Part shown: positions 1 through 6,083 of the stretch, piece after piece | Position numbering within the stretch: position 1 is the stretch's first letter | How the letters are laid out: each line of letters starts with the position of its first letter | Assembly (NCBI GenBank): GCA_002432795.1 | Contig: DJGU01000108.1 | Location: forward strand, 1-7,020 | DNA: 7,020 nucleotides | Source: Anaerolineaceae bacterium UBA5838 | Lineage (GTDB): Bacteria; Chloroflexota; Anaerolineae; Anaerolineales; Anaerolineaceae | Direction: 5' to 3' | Position numbers and translations under genes: made by a program | The notes under the pieces: model-generated | Databases searched by the model: none | The model's input: the letters and a program-made list of their open reading frames with translations, nothing else | Told to the model about the DNA's origin: nothing

Positions 1-494
1 GTCGTGTCGGATTTCAGGAATTTGAGCCTTGCCGGCAGGTTGAAAAACAAATCCTCCACGCTCACGCGCGTGCCTGCAGCTGCTGCAATGGTGGCAGTAT
101 TAACTGACTCGCCGCCTTCCACGGTCAGTTTCGCACCGATAGGACTTTCATGCGTGTTAGTGATCATAGTCAGACGTGCAACAGATCCGATTGAAGCCAG
201 CGCTTCTCCCCTGAAACCCAGCGTGCGGATATTGAACAGATCCTCAGCACTGCTCAGCTTGCTGGTGGCGTGCCGGCAGACAGCCAGCCCCACCTCGTCG
301 GCAGGAATGCCAGATCCATCATCGGTTACCTGGATCAAGCGCCTGCCAGCTTGCAGAATCTCAATTTCGATTTGTCGCGCGCCAGCATCTATCGCGTTTT
401 CCAACAGCTCTTTTACCACCGAGGCGGGTCTATCCACCACTTCGCCGGCGGCTATTTGCGAAGCAATCGTTTCAGGCAGGATTCTAATTGGCAT
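1..494 (-). CDS. mutL: DNA mismatch repair protein MutL, N-terminal part (cut by window edge)
   Basis: MutL is the GHKL-family ATPase that links mismatch recognition by MutS to downstream nicking and excision. Translating the minus strand from the ATG at 494-492 gives 164 codons with no stop before the left edge. The start MPIRILPETIASQIAAGEVV is a classic MutL N-terminus. ATPase motif I is ELLENAIDAGA, with the expected general base E29 and N33. Motif II is DDGSG at 58-62, where many homologues have DNG. Motif III is TLGFRGEALASI at 91-102, and the FFNLPARLKFLK segment lies near 150-161. The C-terminal dimerisation/endonuclease domain is outside the window, so whether it carries the metal-binding endonuclease motif cannot be judged. 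The start is supported by a strong ribosome site (AAGGAGAGG) just upstream. The gene is divergent from uvrC across a 79-nt gap. Identification is secure. Confidence 0.97.
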   Translation of the reverse strand, partial: MPIRILPETIASQIAAGEVVDRPASVVKELLENAIDAGARQIEIEILQAGRRLIQVTDDGSGIPADEVGLAVCRHATSKLSSAEDLFNIRTLGFRGEALASIGSVARLTMITNTHESPIGAKLTVEGGESVNTATIAAAAGTRVSVEDLFFNLPARLKFLKSDT

Positions 495-498
495 ATTT

Positions 499-507
499 CC
501 TCTCCTT
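499..507 (-). promoter_or_regulatory. Ribosome binding site of mutL
   Basis: On the minus strand AAGGAGAGG ends 4 nt before the ATG at 494. It fixes the start and contrasts with uvrC across the gap, which has no such site. Confidence 0.75.
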
Positions 508-510
508 AGG

Positions 511-519
511 ATTATACCA
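511..519 (-). promoter_or_regulatory. Probable extended -10 promoter of mutL
   Basis: The minus strand reads TGGTATAAT: a perfect TATAAT with the TGn extension. No good -35 box is seen 17 nt upstream, which is usual for extended -10 promoters. Transcription would start about 504, giving a leader of only about 10 nt that just includes part of the ribosome site. Predicted from sequence only. Confidence 0.5.
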
Positions 520-558
520 ACCCACTAACTAATCTCCTATTCTTTGCTAATCTTTATC

Positions 559-567
559 TGTTAAAAT
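559..567 (+). promoter_or_regulatory. Probable extended -10 promoter of uvrC
   Basis: The plus strand reads TGTTAAAAT (TGn followed by TAAAAT). Counting 7 nt from the last base of the -10 puts the transcription start at about 574, the A of the proposed uvrC ATG. Together with the lack of a ribosome site this suggests a leaderless mRNA. No clear -35 box is seen. Inference from spacing only. Confidence 0.45.
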
Positions 568-573
568 TTGTGT

Positions 574-2436
574 ATGGAATGTTCTGAAAAGATCAAAGGC
601 ATCCTTGCCACCCTGCCGGATAAACCCGGCTGTTACCTGATGAAAGATGCGGATGGCAGCATTATTTATGTTGGGAAAGCCATCAACCTCAAAAACCGCG
701 TCCGTTCTTACTTTCAGCAATCCTCAGATCATTCCTACAAGACGCGCCAAATGGTCCGCAAAATCCGGGACATCGAATGGATCGTGGTCGCTTCCGAACT
801 CGAAGCGCTGATCCTCGAGATGAACCTCATCAAACAGCATCGTCCCTTCTACAACGTCCGGCTAAAGGATGACAAACGCTATCCCTACATCAAGGTGCAT
901 TGGGCGGACCCCTTCCCCAAACTGACAGTCACCCGCAACATGGTCAACGATGGCTCACGCTACTTTGGACCCTACACCTCCGTCTGGGCAGTCCACCAGA
1001 CGCTGGACATCCTGCGAAAGATCTTCCCCTACCTCACCTGCGCCCGTGAGATCACGGGCACCGATGAACGCGCCTGCCTTTACTACGACATCAAGCTCTG
1101 TTCCGCCCCCTGCATTGGCGCGGTCAACCAGGATGAGTACCGCCAGATGATTGACGACCTGTGCAGATTCCTTGAAGGGCGCACTGACCCGATCATGGAT
1201 CGTCTCAAAGAAGCTATGGCGAAGGCTTCGGAATCGCTGGATTACGAAAAAGCAGCTATCTATCGGGATCAGATCCAGGCGATTGACCGGGTGGTGGAAC
1301 GCCAGAAGATCATTTCCGATGAGCGCAAGGATTCCGATGTGATCGCCATGGCGCGCTCAAAAGGCGAAGCTTGCGTGCAAGTCTTCTTCATCCGTTCGGG
1401 TAAATTGATCGGCCGCGAATACTTCATACTCGAGGGTACCGAAGCCGAAGAAAACTCGGAGATCCTGGAAGAATTCATCAAACAGTTCTATTCCCAGGCG
1501 GCTTATGTTCCAAACAAAGTCATGCTTCCTCAGGAAGTCGAAGAAGCCCGCATCATCAAAGAATGGCTCAACACACGCCGCGGAGGTGAGAAGGTCCAAC
1601 TGACCGTCCCCAAGCGCGGTCAGGGCAAGGAACTGGTGCAGATGGCAGCCGAAAACGCCCGCGAGACGCTCAAATCCCTCGAAATTCGCTGGAAGGCTGA
1701 CAAAGACCGACAACATCAAGCCTTGGCAGAGATTCAGGCAGTTTTGGGCATGCCCGAAGCTCCAAACCGGATTGAATGCTACGACATCTCCAACACCCAG
1801 GGCACGGCCAGCGTCGGCAGCATGGTCGTTTTTGAACAGGGCGTACCGGCAAAAAAGAACTACCGCCGCTTCAACATCAAATCCGTCTCCACCCCGGACG
1901 ACTTTGCTTCCATGCGCGAGGTGCTTAAAAGACGTTTTACACGCTATATTACCGAACAACAGGAAAAAGAGAAGCCCGGCTACAAACCCGACCTGGCCTT
2001 TTCCCTGCTGCCTGACCTCTTGATCGTGGATGGTGGAAAAGGGCAGCTGCGCCAGGCTGTCGAAATCATTGAGGAATTGGACCTCCAGGGTCAGTTCACC
2101 TTGGTCGGTCTGGCAAAACAGGAAGAAGAGCTCTTCCTGCCGGGCAAAATGGACTCTGTCCGCCTGGATGATCATTCGCAGGGGTTTTATCTCATCCAGC
2201 GCATCCGTGATGAAGCCCACCGCTTTGCCATTACCGCCCATCGCAACCAGCGTGGTAAAATCGGTTTGGCTTCACGGCTGGATGCAATACCCGGGGTCGG
2301 TCCTGCGCGCAGAAAAGAGCTCATTAGGCGCTTCGGCTCCATTGATGGCATCCTTGCTGCTTCAGCGGAAGAAATCTCGCAAATCAAGGGCGTTTCCTCG
2401 GAAATGGCCCAGGCAATCAAAGCACAATTGGAGTAA
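574..2436 (+). CDS. uvrC: UvrABC system protein C (excinuclease subunit)
   Basis: UvrC makes both incisions flanking a lesion in nucleotide excision repair, after loading by UvrA and UvrB. The 620-residue product has the full family layout. An N-terminal GIY-YIG nuclease (about 13-95) has GCY at 19-21, YVG at 32-34 and R42. A four-cysteine cluster (C156, C168, C176, C180) has the spacing of the iron-sulfur site described for E. coli UvrC. The UvrB-binding UVR motif is near 222-246 (DYEKAAIYRDQIQAI). The RNase H-like nuclease has D404 in YDISNTQG, D486 in VDGGKGQ and H549 in RDEAHRFAI. Two helix-hairpin-helix motifs end the protein (569-620). A TTG at 568 would add two residues. ATG at 574 is preferred because it fits the promoter spacing and family N-termini, although no ribosome site precedes either. 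It is the first gene of a four-gene cluster and divergent from mutL. Nothing is truncated or missing. Confidence 0.97.
   Translation: MECSEKIKGILATLPDKPGCYLMKDADGSIIYVGKAINLKNRVRSYFQQSSDHSYKTRQMVRKIRDIEWIVVASELEALILEMNLIKQHRPFYNVRLKDDKRYPYIKVHWADPFPKLTVTRNMVNDGSRYFGPYTSVWAVHQTLDILRKIFPYLTCAREITGTDERACLYYDIKLCSAPCIGAVNQDEYRQMIDDLCRFLEGRTDPIMDRLKEAMAKASESLDYEKAAIYRDQIQAIDRVVERQKIISDERKDSDVIAMARSKGEACVQVFFIRSGKLIGREYFILEGTEAEENSEILEEFIKQFYSQAAYVPNKVMLPQEVEEARIIKEWLNTRRGGEKVQLTVPKRGQGKELVQMAAENARETLKSLEIRWKADKDRQHQALAEIQAVLGMPEAPNRIECYDISNTQGTASVGSMVVFEQGVPAKKNYRRFNIKSVSTPDDFASMREVLKRRFTRYITEQQEKEKPGYKPDLAFSLLPDLLIVDGGKGQLRQAVEIIEELDLQGQFTLVGLAKQEEELFLPGKMDSVRLDDHSQGFYLIQRIRDEAHRFAITAHRNQRGKIGLASRLDAIPGVGPARRKELIRRFGSIDGILAASAEEISQIKGVSSEMAQAIKAQLE
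2430..2433 (+). promoter_or_regulatory. Ribosome binding site of the 34-residue membrane protein
   Basis: GGAG lies in the last codons of uvrC, 5 nt before the ATG at 2439. It supports translation of the tiny gene coupled to the end of uvrC translation. Confidence 0.55.
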
Positions 2437-2438
2437 AT

Positions 2439-2543
2439 ATGGCAAAAAAATCAAAAACTTCTGGACGCACTTATAATATATTGATGGCTGTTCTGGCGAT
2501 CATTATCGTCCTTGCGATGATCCTTTCCATGTTCCGGTTTTAG
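2439..2543 (+). CDS. Small single-pass membrane protein, 34 residues, unknown function
   Basis: This short reading frame fills the gap between uvrC and the SagB-like gene. It begins 2 nt after the uvrC stop and ends at the TAG at 2541-2543, which overlaps the next gene's ribosome site. The product starts with a basic, polar segment (MAKKSKTSGR, five K/R in the first ten residues). A hydrophobic stretch follows (about 14-31, ILMAVLAIIIVLAMILSM), then FRF. By the positive-inside rule the N-terminus should be cytoplasmic, with a single membrane helix and almost no tail outside. It could be a tiny membrane protein or an uncleaved signal anchor. The case for a real gene is the ribosome site with good spacing, the exact fit between neighbours and the protein-like composition. 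I recognise no family. Chance occurrence of such a frame is possible but unlikely given the stop/ribosome-site overlap. Confidence 0.7.
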   Translation: MAKKSKTSGRTYNILMAVLAIIIVLAMILSMFRF

Positions 2544-2547
2544 GAGG
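2542..2547 (+). promoter_or_regulatory. Ribosome binding site of the SagB-like gene
   Basis: AGGAGG is a perfect Shine-Dalgarno core 4 nt before the ATG at 2552. It overlaps the TAG stop of the preceding small gene, an arrangement typical of translational coupling. Confidence 0.75.
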
Positions 2548-2551
2548 AACA

Positions 2552-3313
2552 ATGCCCAGATACGAACAGGCCGGCGATGCCTTCCAGCAAGCCAGCAGTC
2601 ATGCTAATATGGGTCCTTCACCGGAGGGGCTTGGGGAGCCTTTTCCGCAGTATCTGGTCCAACCAGATCCAAGCCTGCCGCAAGTAAAGCTGCCCGACCC
2701 AGCGCTCTTCTCACCGCCTCAAAACGACTTTGAGCAGCTTGTCCTCGACCGCCGCAGCCACCGCCGCTATGACACCGAAGCGATTCTTTCCCTGGCTGAA
2801 CTGGGTTACTTGCTTCGCCTGACACAGGGTCTGCGCGAAGGATCTCAAACCCAAAAACTGACCCGCCGCTATGTGCCCTCAGCCGGATCGCGACATCCGT
2901 TTGAGACTTACCTCGCGATCCAGCGGGTTGAGGGGCTCGAGCCTGGTATCTATCACTACCTGCCTGAGCAGCACGCGCTTGAACTCTGGAAATCCGGCAC
3001 AAAGGCTCTGCAAGCCGCTCATTCAACCACTTGTAACCAGAAACAAGTCCTCAATTCGGCTGTGACCTTCTTTTGGGTTGCGGAGGTCTACCGCACTTCC
3101 TGGCGTTACGGCATGCGTGCTTACCGCTACATTTACCTAGACGCAGGGCATGTTTGCCAAAACCTCTACCTGGCGGCCGAATCGATTGGCTATGGCGTCT
3201 GCGCGATTGCCGCCTTTGATGATCAACTGGCTGACACAGTGTTTGAACTCGACGGAAAAGAGCGCTTTACTGCCTACATGGCATCCATCGGAAAAAAACT
3301 CCCCGCAGCCTGA
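2552..3313 (+). CDS. SagB-type / nitroreductase-family flavin oxidoreductase
   Basis: The 253-residue product has the pattern of the SagB/thiazole-oxidase branch of the nitroreductase fold, whose members bind FMN and usually act as dimers. Visible motifs in order: LPDPAL (47-52) before the fold; DRRSHRRYDT (66-75), the FMN-phosphate-contacting arginine segment; LGYLLRLTQGL (84-94); PSAGSRHPFETYLAIQ (109-124); GIYHYLPEQHALEL (132-145); and RYGMRAYRYIYLDAGHVCQNLYLAAESIGYG (185-215) with GHxxQN, followed by AIAAFDDQ. No signal peptide or membrane helix is seen. In azole-peptide clusters SagB oxidises azolines. No YcaO cyclodehydratase or precursor peptide is visible here, so that role is not supported and the substrate is unknown. 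Stand-alone SagB-like proteins are common. The gene is coupled to the small membrane gene upstream and ends 2 nt before the nucleosidase-like gene. Family assignment is firm, function open. Confidence 0.85.
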   Translation: MPRYEQAGDAFQQASSHANMGPSPEGLGEPFPQYLVQPDPSLPQVKLPDPALFSPPQNDFEQLVLDRRSHRRYDTEAILSLAELGYLLRLTQGLREGSQTQKLTRRYVPSAGSRHPFETYLAIQRVEGLEPGIYHYLPEQHALELWKSGTKALQAAHSTTCNQKQVLNSAVTFFWVAEVYRTSWRYGMRAYRYIYLDAGHVCQNLYLAAESIGYGVCAIAAFDDQLADTVFELDGKERFTAYMASIGKKLPAA

Positions 3314-3315
3314 TC

Positions 3316-4017
3316 ATGCCCCAAAAAATCATCCCGGTCCTGGTCAGTGCTAATGGGGAATGGGAGGTTGTCAAAGCCATCCTACAGCCGACTTTGATCC
3401 AACAAAGTACGTTAGGTGCATATTTCCAGATCGAGCTCGCAGGTCAACCTTGCTTGTTTTTCCATTCTGGTTGGGGTAAAATCGCCACCGCAGCCTCCAC
3501 CCAGTACATCATCGACCAGTATCATCCCGAATTGATCATCAATATCGGTACCTGCGGTGGATTTTTAGGCTTTAGCGAAGTTGGTGAAATACTGCTTGTC
3601 TCAGAAACTTTGATCTACGACATTGTTGAACGCATGGATGATCCCCTTGCTGCCATTAACCATTATCGTACTGAAGCCGACACCTCCTGGATCACCAATC
3701 CGCTGCCCGCAGGAACGCGCAGAGCACGCATTGCTTCTGCCGATCAGGACATTGATTTTCGGGCTTATGATCTCCTGACAAAAACATATCAAGCCGCGGC
3801 TGCCGATTGGGAAACCGGGGCTTTTGCCTGGGTCGCCGCGCGAAATCACACCGCCTGGCTCGCCCTCAGAGGGGTATCCGACCTGGTCACACCCCACGCT
3901 TCAGAAACCGACAGCGGAGTTGAGCTCTGGCGTTCCCGCCTCGCAGATTTGATGAGAAAACTTCTCACCGACCTGCCTTTTTACTTTTCGGAATTTAATA
4001 AGTACGTCTTACCGTAG
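3316..4017 (+). CDS. MTA/SAH nucleosidase-like protein (phosphorylase superfamily)
   Basis: The 233-residue product matches the nucleoside phosphorylase/hydrolase superfamily, closest in style to 5'-methylthioadenosine/S-adenosylhomocysteine nucleosidase. That family cleaves adenine from these by-products of S-adenosylmethionine use. Features: an N-terminal strand and turn VLVSANGEWEVVKAIL (8-23) with E15/E17 as candidates for the conserved N-terminal acid; SGWGKIATA (51-59); INIGTCGGF (75-83); ASADQDID (140-147); DWETGAFAWVA (164-174) with catalytic-type E166; and LRGVSDLVT (184-192) with D189 as the likely purine N7 proton donor. Where E. coli nucleosidase has Met-Glu, this protein has Trp165-Glu166, so the sugar-side pocket may differ. 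Futalosine hydrolase and other relatives remain possible. No ribosome site is clear. The start follows the previous stop by 2 nt, suggesting reinitiation. The TAG stop lies at the edge of a palindromic element, so the C-terminus may have been altered. Confidence 0.78.
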   Translation: MPQKIIPVLVSANGEWEVVKAILQPTLIQQSTLGAYFQIELAGQPCLFFHSGWGKIATAASTQYIIDQYHPELIINIGTCGGFLGFSEVGEILLVSETLIYDIVERMDDPLAAINHYRTEADTSWITNPLPAGTRRARIASADQDIDFRAYDLLTKTYQAAAADWETGAFAWVAARNHTAWLALRGVSDLVTPHASETDSGVELWRSRLADLMRKLLTDLPFYFSEFNKYVLP

Positions 4018-4068
4018 GGCGGGTTCCGCTCCTGCCCTCGCGGCGAAGCTGCAAGGGTTGAACCTGCC
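4018..4068. repeat. Palindromic element A, nested stem-loop directly after the nucleosidase stop
   Basis: The outer arms GGCGGGTT (4018-4025) and AACCTGCC (4061-4068) pair over 8 positions with one G-T wobble. Inside, GCCCT (4034-4038) pairs with AGGGT (4054-4058), and GCGGC (4040-4044) pairs with GCTGC (4048-4052) around a GAA loop. The preceding CGTA (4013-4016) may belong to it, since element B also begins CGTAGGG. There is no T-run, so it is not a standard terminator, although it could slow polymerase or protect the 3' end of the upstream transcript. Probably a REP-like or MITE-like remnant; copy number elsewhere is unknown. Confidence 0.55.
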
Positions 4069-4124
4069 ACCACTAAGGTCAGCTCTTATAAATCCACATT
4101 ATTAAATTTGGAATTGACATCGAC

Positions 4125-4196
4125 GTAGGGGCGAAGCATCCAAAAACAATATCGTTGTTTCACCAAATATGCTATTTGAGGATGCTTCGCCCCAAC
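4125..4196. repeat. Palindromic element B, 17-nt arms with two internal hairpins
   Basis: The arms 4125-4141 and 4180-4196 are inverted copies with one mismatch. The inner 14 bp (GGGGCGAAGCATCC / GGATGCTTCGCCCC) is perfect. The 38-nt interior can form two small hairpins: AAACAA/TTGTTT (4144-4149 with 4155-4160) and CAAATA/TATTTG (4164-4169 with 4173-4178). Together this makes a three-way-junction or cruciform shape. It sits between two convergent genes, where REP-like elements often accumulate. It contains no gene and no T-run. A bidirectional transcription barrier is an alternative role. Confidence 0.7.
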
Positions 4197-4259
4197 CCGG
4201 AATCAAAATATCAATAACCATATGTCAAATTGACTTCTGGAATCCCTCAATATTGTTTA

Positions 4260-6068
4260 TTATTCGCTCTGCTTACCCAACCTCGCGCGTTCTTCCTCAA
4301 CAATTTTGTGATCGAGCTTCTTGATCAAAGGCACAGGCTGATTAAACTCCCTGCCCCCTTCCAGCTCCACCGGCTTCCAGACGTCCTGCCCCACCCTGCC
4401 TGACGCGTCATTATTATCCAATCCGAGAATTTCGTGTTCGCCGAGCGCGTCCTGCTCGAAGCGTGAGAATTGTTTTCCAAACAGTGGCTCTTCATGCGCA
4501 AGTATCTGGTGCAGGATCTCGCTTGTGTTGGGCAGGAACGGCGCGCTCATGATTTTGATCCATTCAATCGCCTGGATTGCGGTATAAAGCGATTTTGCAG
4601 CCTGCTCGCGGTCAGTCTTGATTTCAAACCAGGGCGCATGCACATCCAGGTATTTATTGACCTCAGCTGCCAGCGCCATCACCTCAGCCAGACCTGCCTT
4701 GAGCTCAACCTGCTCCAATTTTATTGCCACGCTGTCAAAACCAGCCCTGATCACCTGCAGCAGTGCTTCATCACTCTCACGCAGCTGTCCTGGGTTGGGT
4801 ATCCTGCCGTCAAAATTCTTGAATGTAAAAGAGAGCACTCTGTTCACCAGGTTGCCCCAGGTGGCTACCAGCTCGTTGTTATTGCGCTGGAAGAACTCCT
4901 CCCAATCCCAATCTGTGTCGCGCTGTTCCGGCATTGCATTAGTCAGATAGTAGCGGATCGCGTCCGCGTCATACCTTTCAAGGGCGTCCAGCCCCCAAAC
5001 CGCCCAGTTGTGGCTGCCGCTGATCTTCCTGCCTTCCAGGTTCATAAACTCATTAGCCGGCACATTGTACGGCAGGACCAACGGCTGTGGATTCTCCGTC
5101 CCCATGCGGCGGTCAAAGCCATCGCCCATACCAAGCAATTCTGCTGGCCAGGTCACGGCGTGGAAGGTGATGTTGTCTTTGCCAATGAAATAAAAAGCCT
5201 TCGCGCTCGGATCAATCCACCAATCCCGCCAGGCATCATTATTCCCGGTCAGTTTGGACCATTCAATCGCCGATGACAGGTAGCCCATCACCGCTTCAAA
5301 CCAAACGTAAAGGCTTTTGCCCTTCCAGTCTTCCAAGGGTACCGGAATCCCCCAATCGAGATCCCTGGTGATGGAAGTTGGTTTGAGCCCCACCGATTGG
5401 ATTGTCCCCAGGGATTGCCTGAGCACGTTCGGTCGCCAGTAACTTTCCCGCGCTTTCAGAAACTCTTCAATTTGCGGCTCCAGGGAGGATAAATCCAGGA
5501 AAAAGTGTTCGGTTTCCCTGAGTTCCGGGGTTGAATCGTCCACTTTTGAGCGCGGATTGATCAGCTTTTCGGCTTCCAATTCATTGCCGCACTTTTCGCA
5601 TTGGTCACTGCGGGCTTCCGGATTGCCGCAGATGTAGCAGGTGCCTTCCACGTAGCGATCCGGAAGGAAGCGGCCAAGCGAAGGGCTGAACCACTGCCTG
5701 GAAACGATCGTCTTTAGATAACCATTTTCAAGCAGGGTTAAGAATACCTTCTGTGCCACATCAAAGTGGTTTTCAGTGTGGGTGGAGGTGAAAATGTCAT
5801 AACTGATGCCAAGTTTCTTAAAGAGTTCAATAAACCTTGGGTGGTAGTGTTTATATATTTCTTCCGGAGCTTTTCCCAGTTGATCCGCTTTAATTGTGAT
5901 GGCTGTGCCGTGCGAGTCAGAGCCGCTGACCATCAGCACATTGCGTCCACGCAGGCGGTGATACCTGGCAACGATATCCCCAGGCAAATGGGAACCGGTG
6001 ATATTCCCCACATGGATGTCCGAGTTGGCATAAGGCCAGGCAATGGCAATCAAGATGTTCTCAGTCAT
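4260..6068 (-). CDS. metG: Methionyl-tRNA synthetase
   Basis: This enzyme charges tRNA-Met and initiator tRNA with methionine in the cytoplasm. The 602-residue product has the class I layout. IAIAWPYANSDIHVGN (7-22) carries the HIGH-type motif HVGN (19-22). SGSDSHGTA (48-56) follows. A single zinc knuckle has C144, C147, C157 and C160. Also seen are SLYVWFEAVMGYLSSAIEW (252-270), FIGKDNITFHAVTWPA (294-309) and the KMSKS position, here KISGS (348-352). The anticodon-binding helical domain includes WGNLVNR (404-410) and W480 in HAPW, which matches the anticodon-contacting Trp of the E. coli enzyme. The protein ends after this domain: the C-terminal tRNA-binding (EMAP-like) domain of the E. coli and B. 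subtilis enzymes is absent, as in many bacteria. The ATG at 6068 is chosen because AGGAG precedes it by 7 nt and MTENILIAIAW is the family N-terminus. An upstream ATG at 6113 would place translated residues inside a terminator hairpin. Confidence 0.96.
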   Translation of the reverse strand: MTENILIAIAWPYANSDIHVGNITGSHLPGDIVARYHRLRGRNVLMVSGSDSHGTAITIKADQLGKAPEEIYKHYHPRFIELFKKLGISYDIFTSTHTENHFDVAQKVFLTLLENGYLKTIVSRQWFSPSLGRFLPDRYVEGTCYICGNPEARSDQCEKCGNELEAEKLINPRSKVDDSTPELRETEHFFLDLSSLEPQIEEFLKARESYWRPNVLRQSLGTIQSVGLKPTSITRDLDWGIPVPLEDWKGKSLYVWFEAVMGYLSSAIEWSKLTGNNDAWRDWWIDPSAKAFYFIGKDNITFHAVTWPAELLGMGDGFDRRMGTENPQPLVLPYNVPANEFMNLEGRKISGSHNWAVWGLDALERYDADAIRYYLTNAMPEQRDTDWDWEEFFQRNNNELVATWGNLVNRVLSFTFKNFDGRIPNPGQLRESDEALLQVIRAGFDSVAIKLEQVELKAGLAEVMALAAEVNKYLDVHAPWFEIKTDREQAAKSLYTAIQAIEWIKIMSAPFLPNTSEILHQILAHEEPLFGKQFSRFEQDALGEHEILGLDNNDASGRVGQDVWKPVELEGGREFNQPVPLIKKLDHKIVEEERARLGKQSE

Positions 6069-6075
6069 GGTAATT

Positions 6076-6082
6076 CTCCTCA
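6076..6082 (-). promoter_or_regulatory. Ribosome binding site of metG
   Basis: The minus strand reads TGAGGAG, ending 7 nt before the ATG at 6068. It decides the start in favour of 6068 over the longer frame from 6113. It begins one base after the T-run of the upstream hairpin. Confidence 0.75.
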
Positions 6083-6083
6083 C

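Larger units (their letters stand above)
4018..4259. other. Convergent intergenic gap without a gene
   Basis: This 242-nt stretch lies between the ends of the nucleosidase-like gene and metG. Besides palindromic elements A and B it holds only A+T-rich sequence (4081-4120 and 4197-4259). I see no convincing reading frame, tRNA or standard terminator for either flanking gene. Confidence 0.7.

Noticed and set aside
4..528. Open frame of 174 codons on the plus strand at the left end
   Set aside because: It is the reverse of mutL. The minus strand translates to an unmistakable MutL N-terminus.
568..573. TTG at 568 as the uvrC start
   Set aside because: It has no ribosome site, adds only two residues (Met-Cys), and falls between the -10 box and the predicted transcript start. 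ATG 574 fits better, though this is not proven.
1357..2241. Long open frame of 294 codons on the minus strand inside uvrC
   Set aside because: It lies wholly antisense to an intact uvrC with all family motifs. Its product (rich in F, L and D) matches no family I know, and it has no convincing start signals. It is a codon-usage shadow.
2552..3313. A thiazole/oxazole-modified peptide cluster based on the SagB-like gene
   Set aside because: No YcaO cyclodehydratase, precursor peptide or transporter lies nearby. The neighbours are uvrC and a nucleosidase-like gene.
4018..4068. Element A as a standard rho-independent terminator of the uvrC cluster
   Set aside because: The hairpin is followed by ACCACTAAGG rather than a T-run, and its stem is interrupted by unpaired segments.
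4470..5276. Open frame of 268 codons on the plus strand inside metG
   Set aside because: Antisense to an intact methionyl-tRNA synthetase, with no recognisable domain and no ribosome site.
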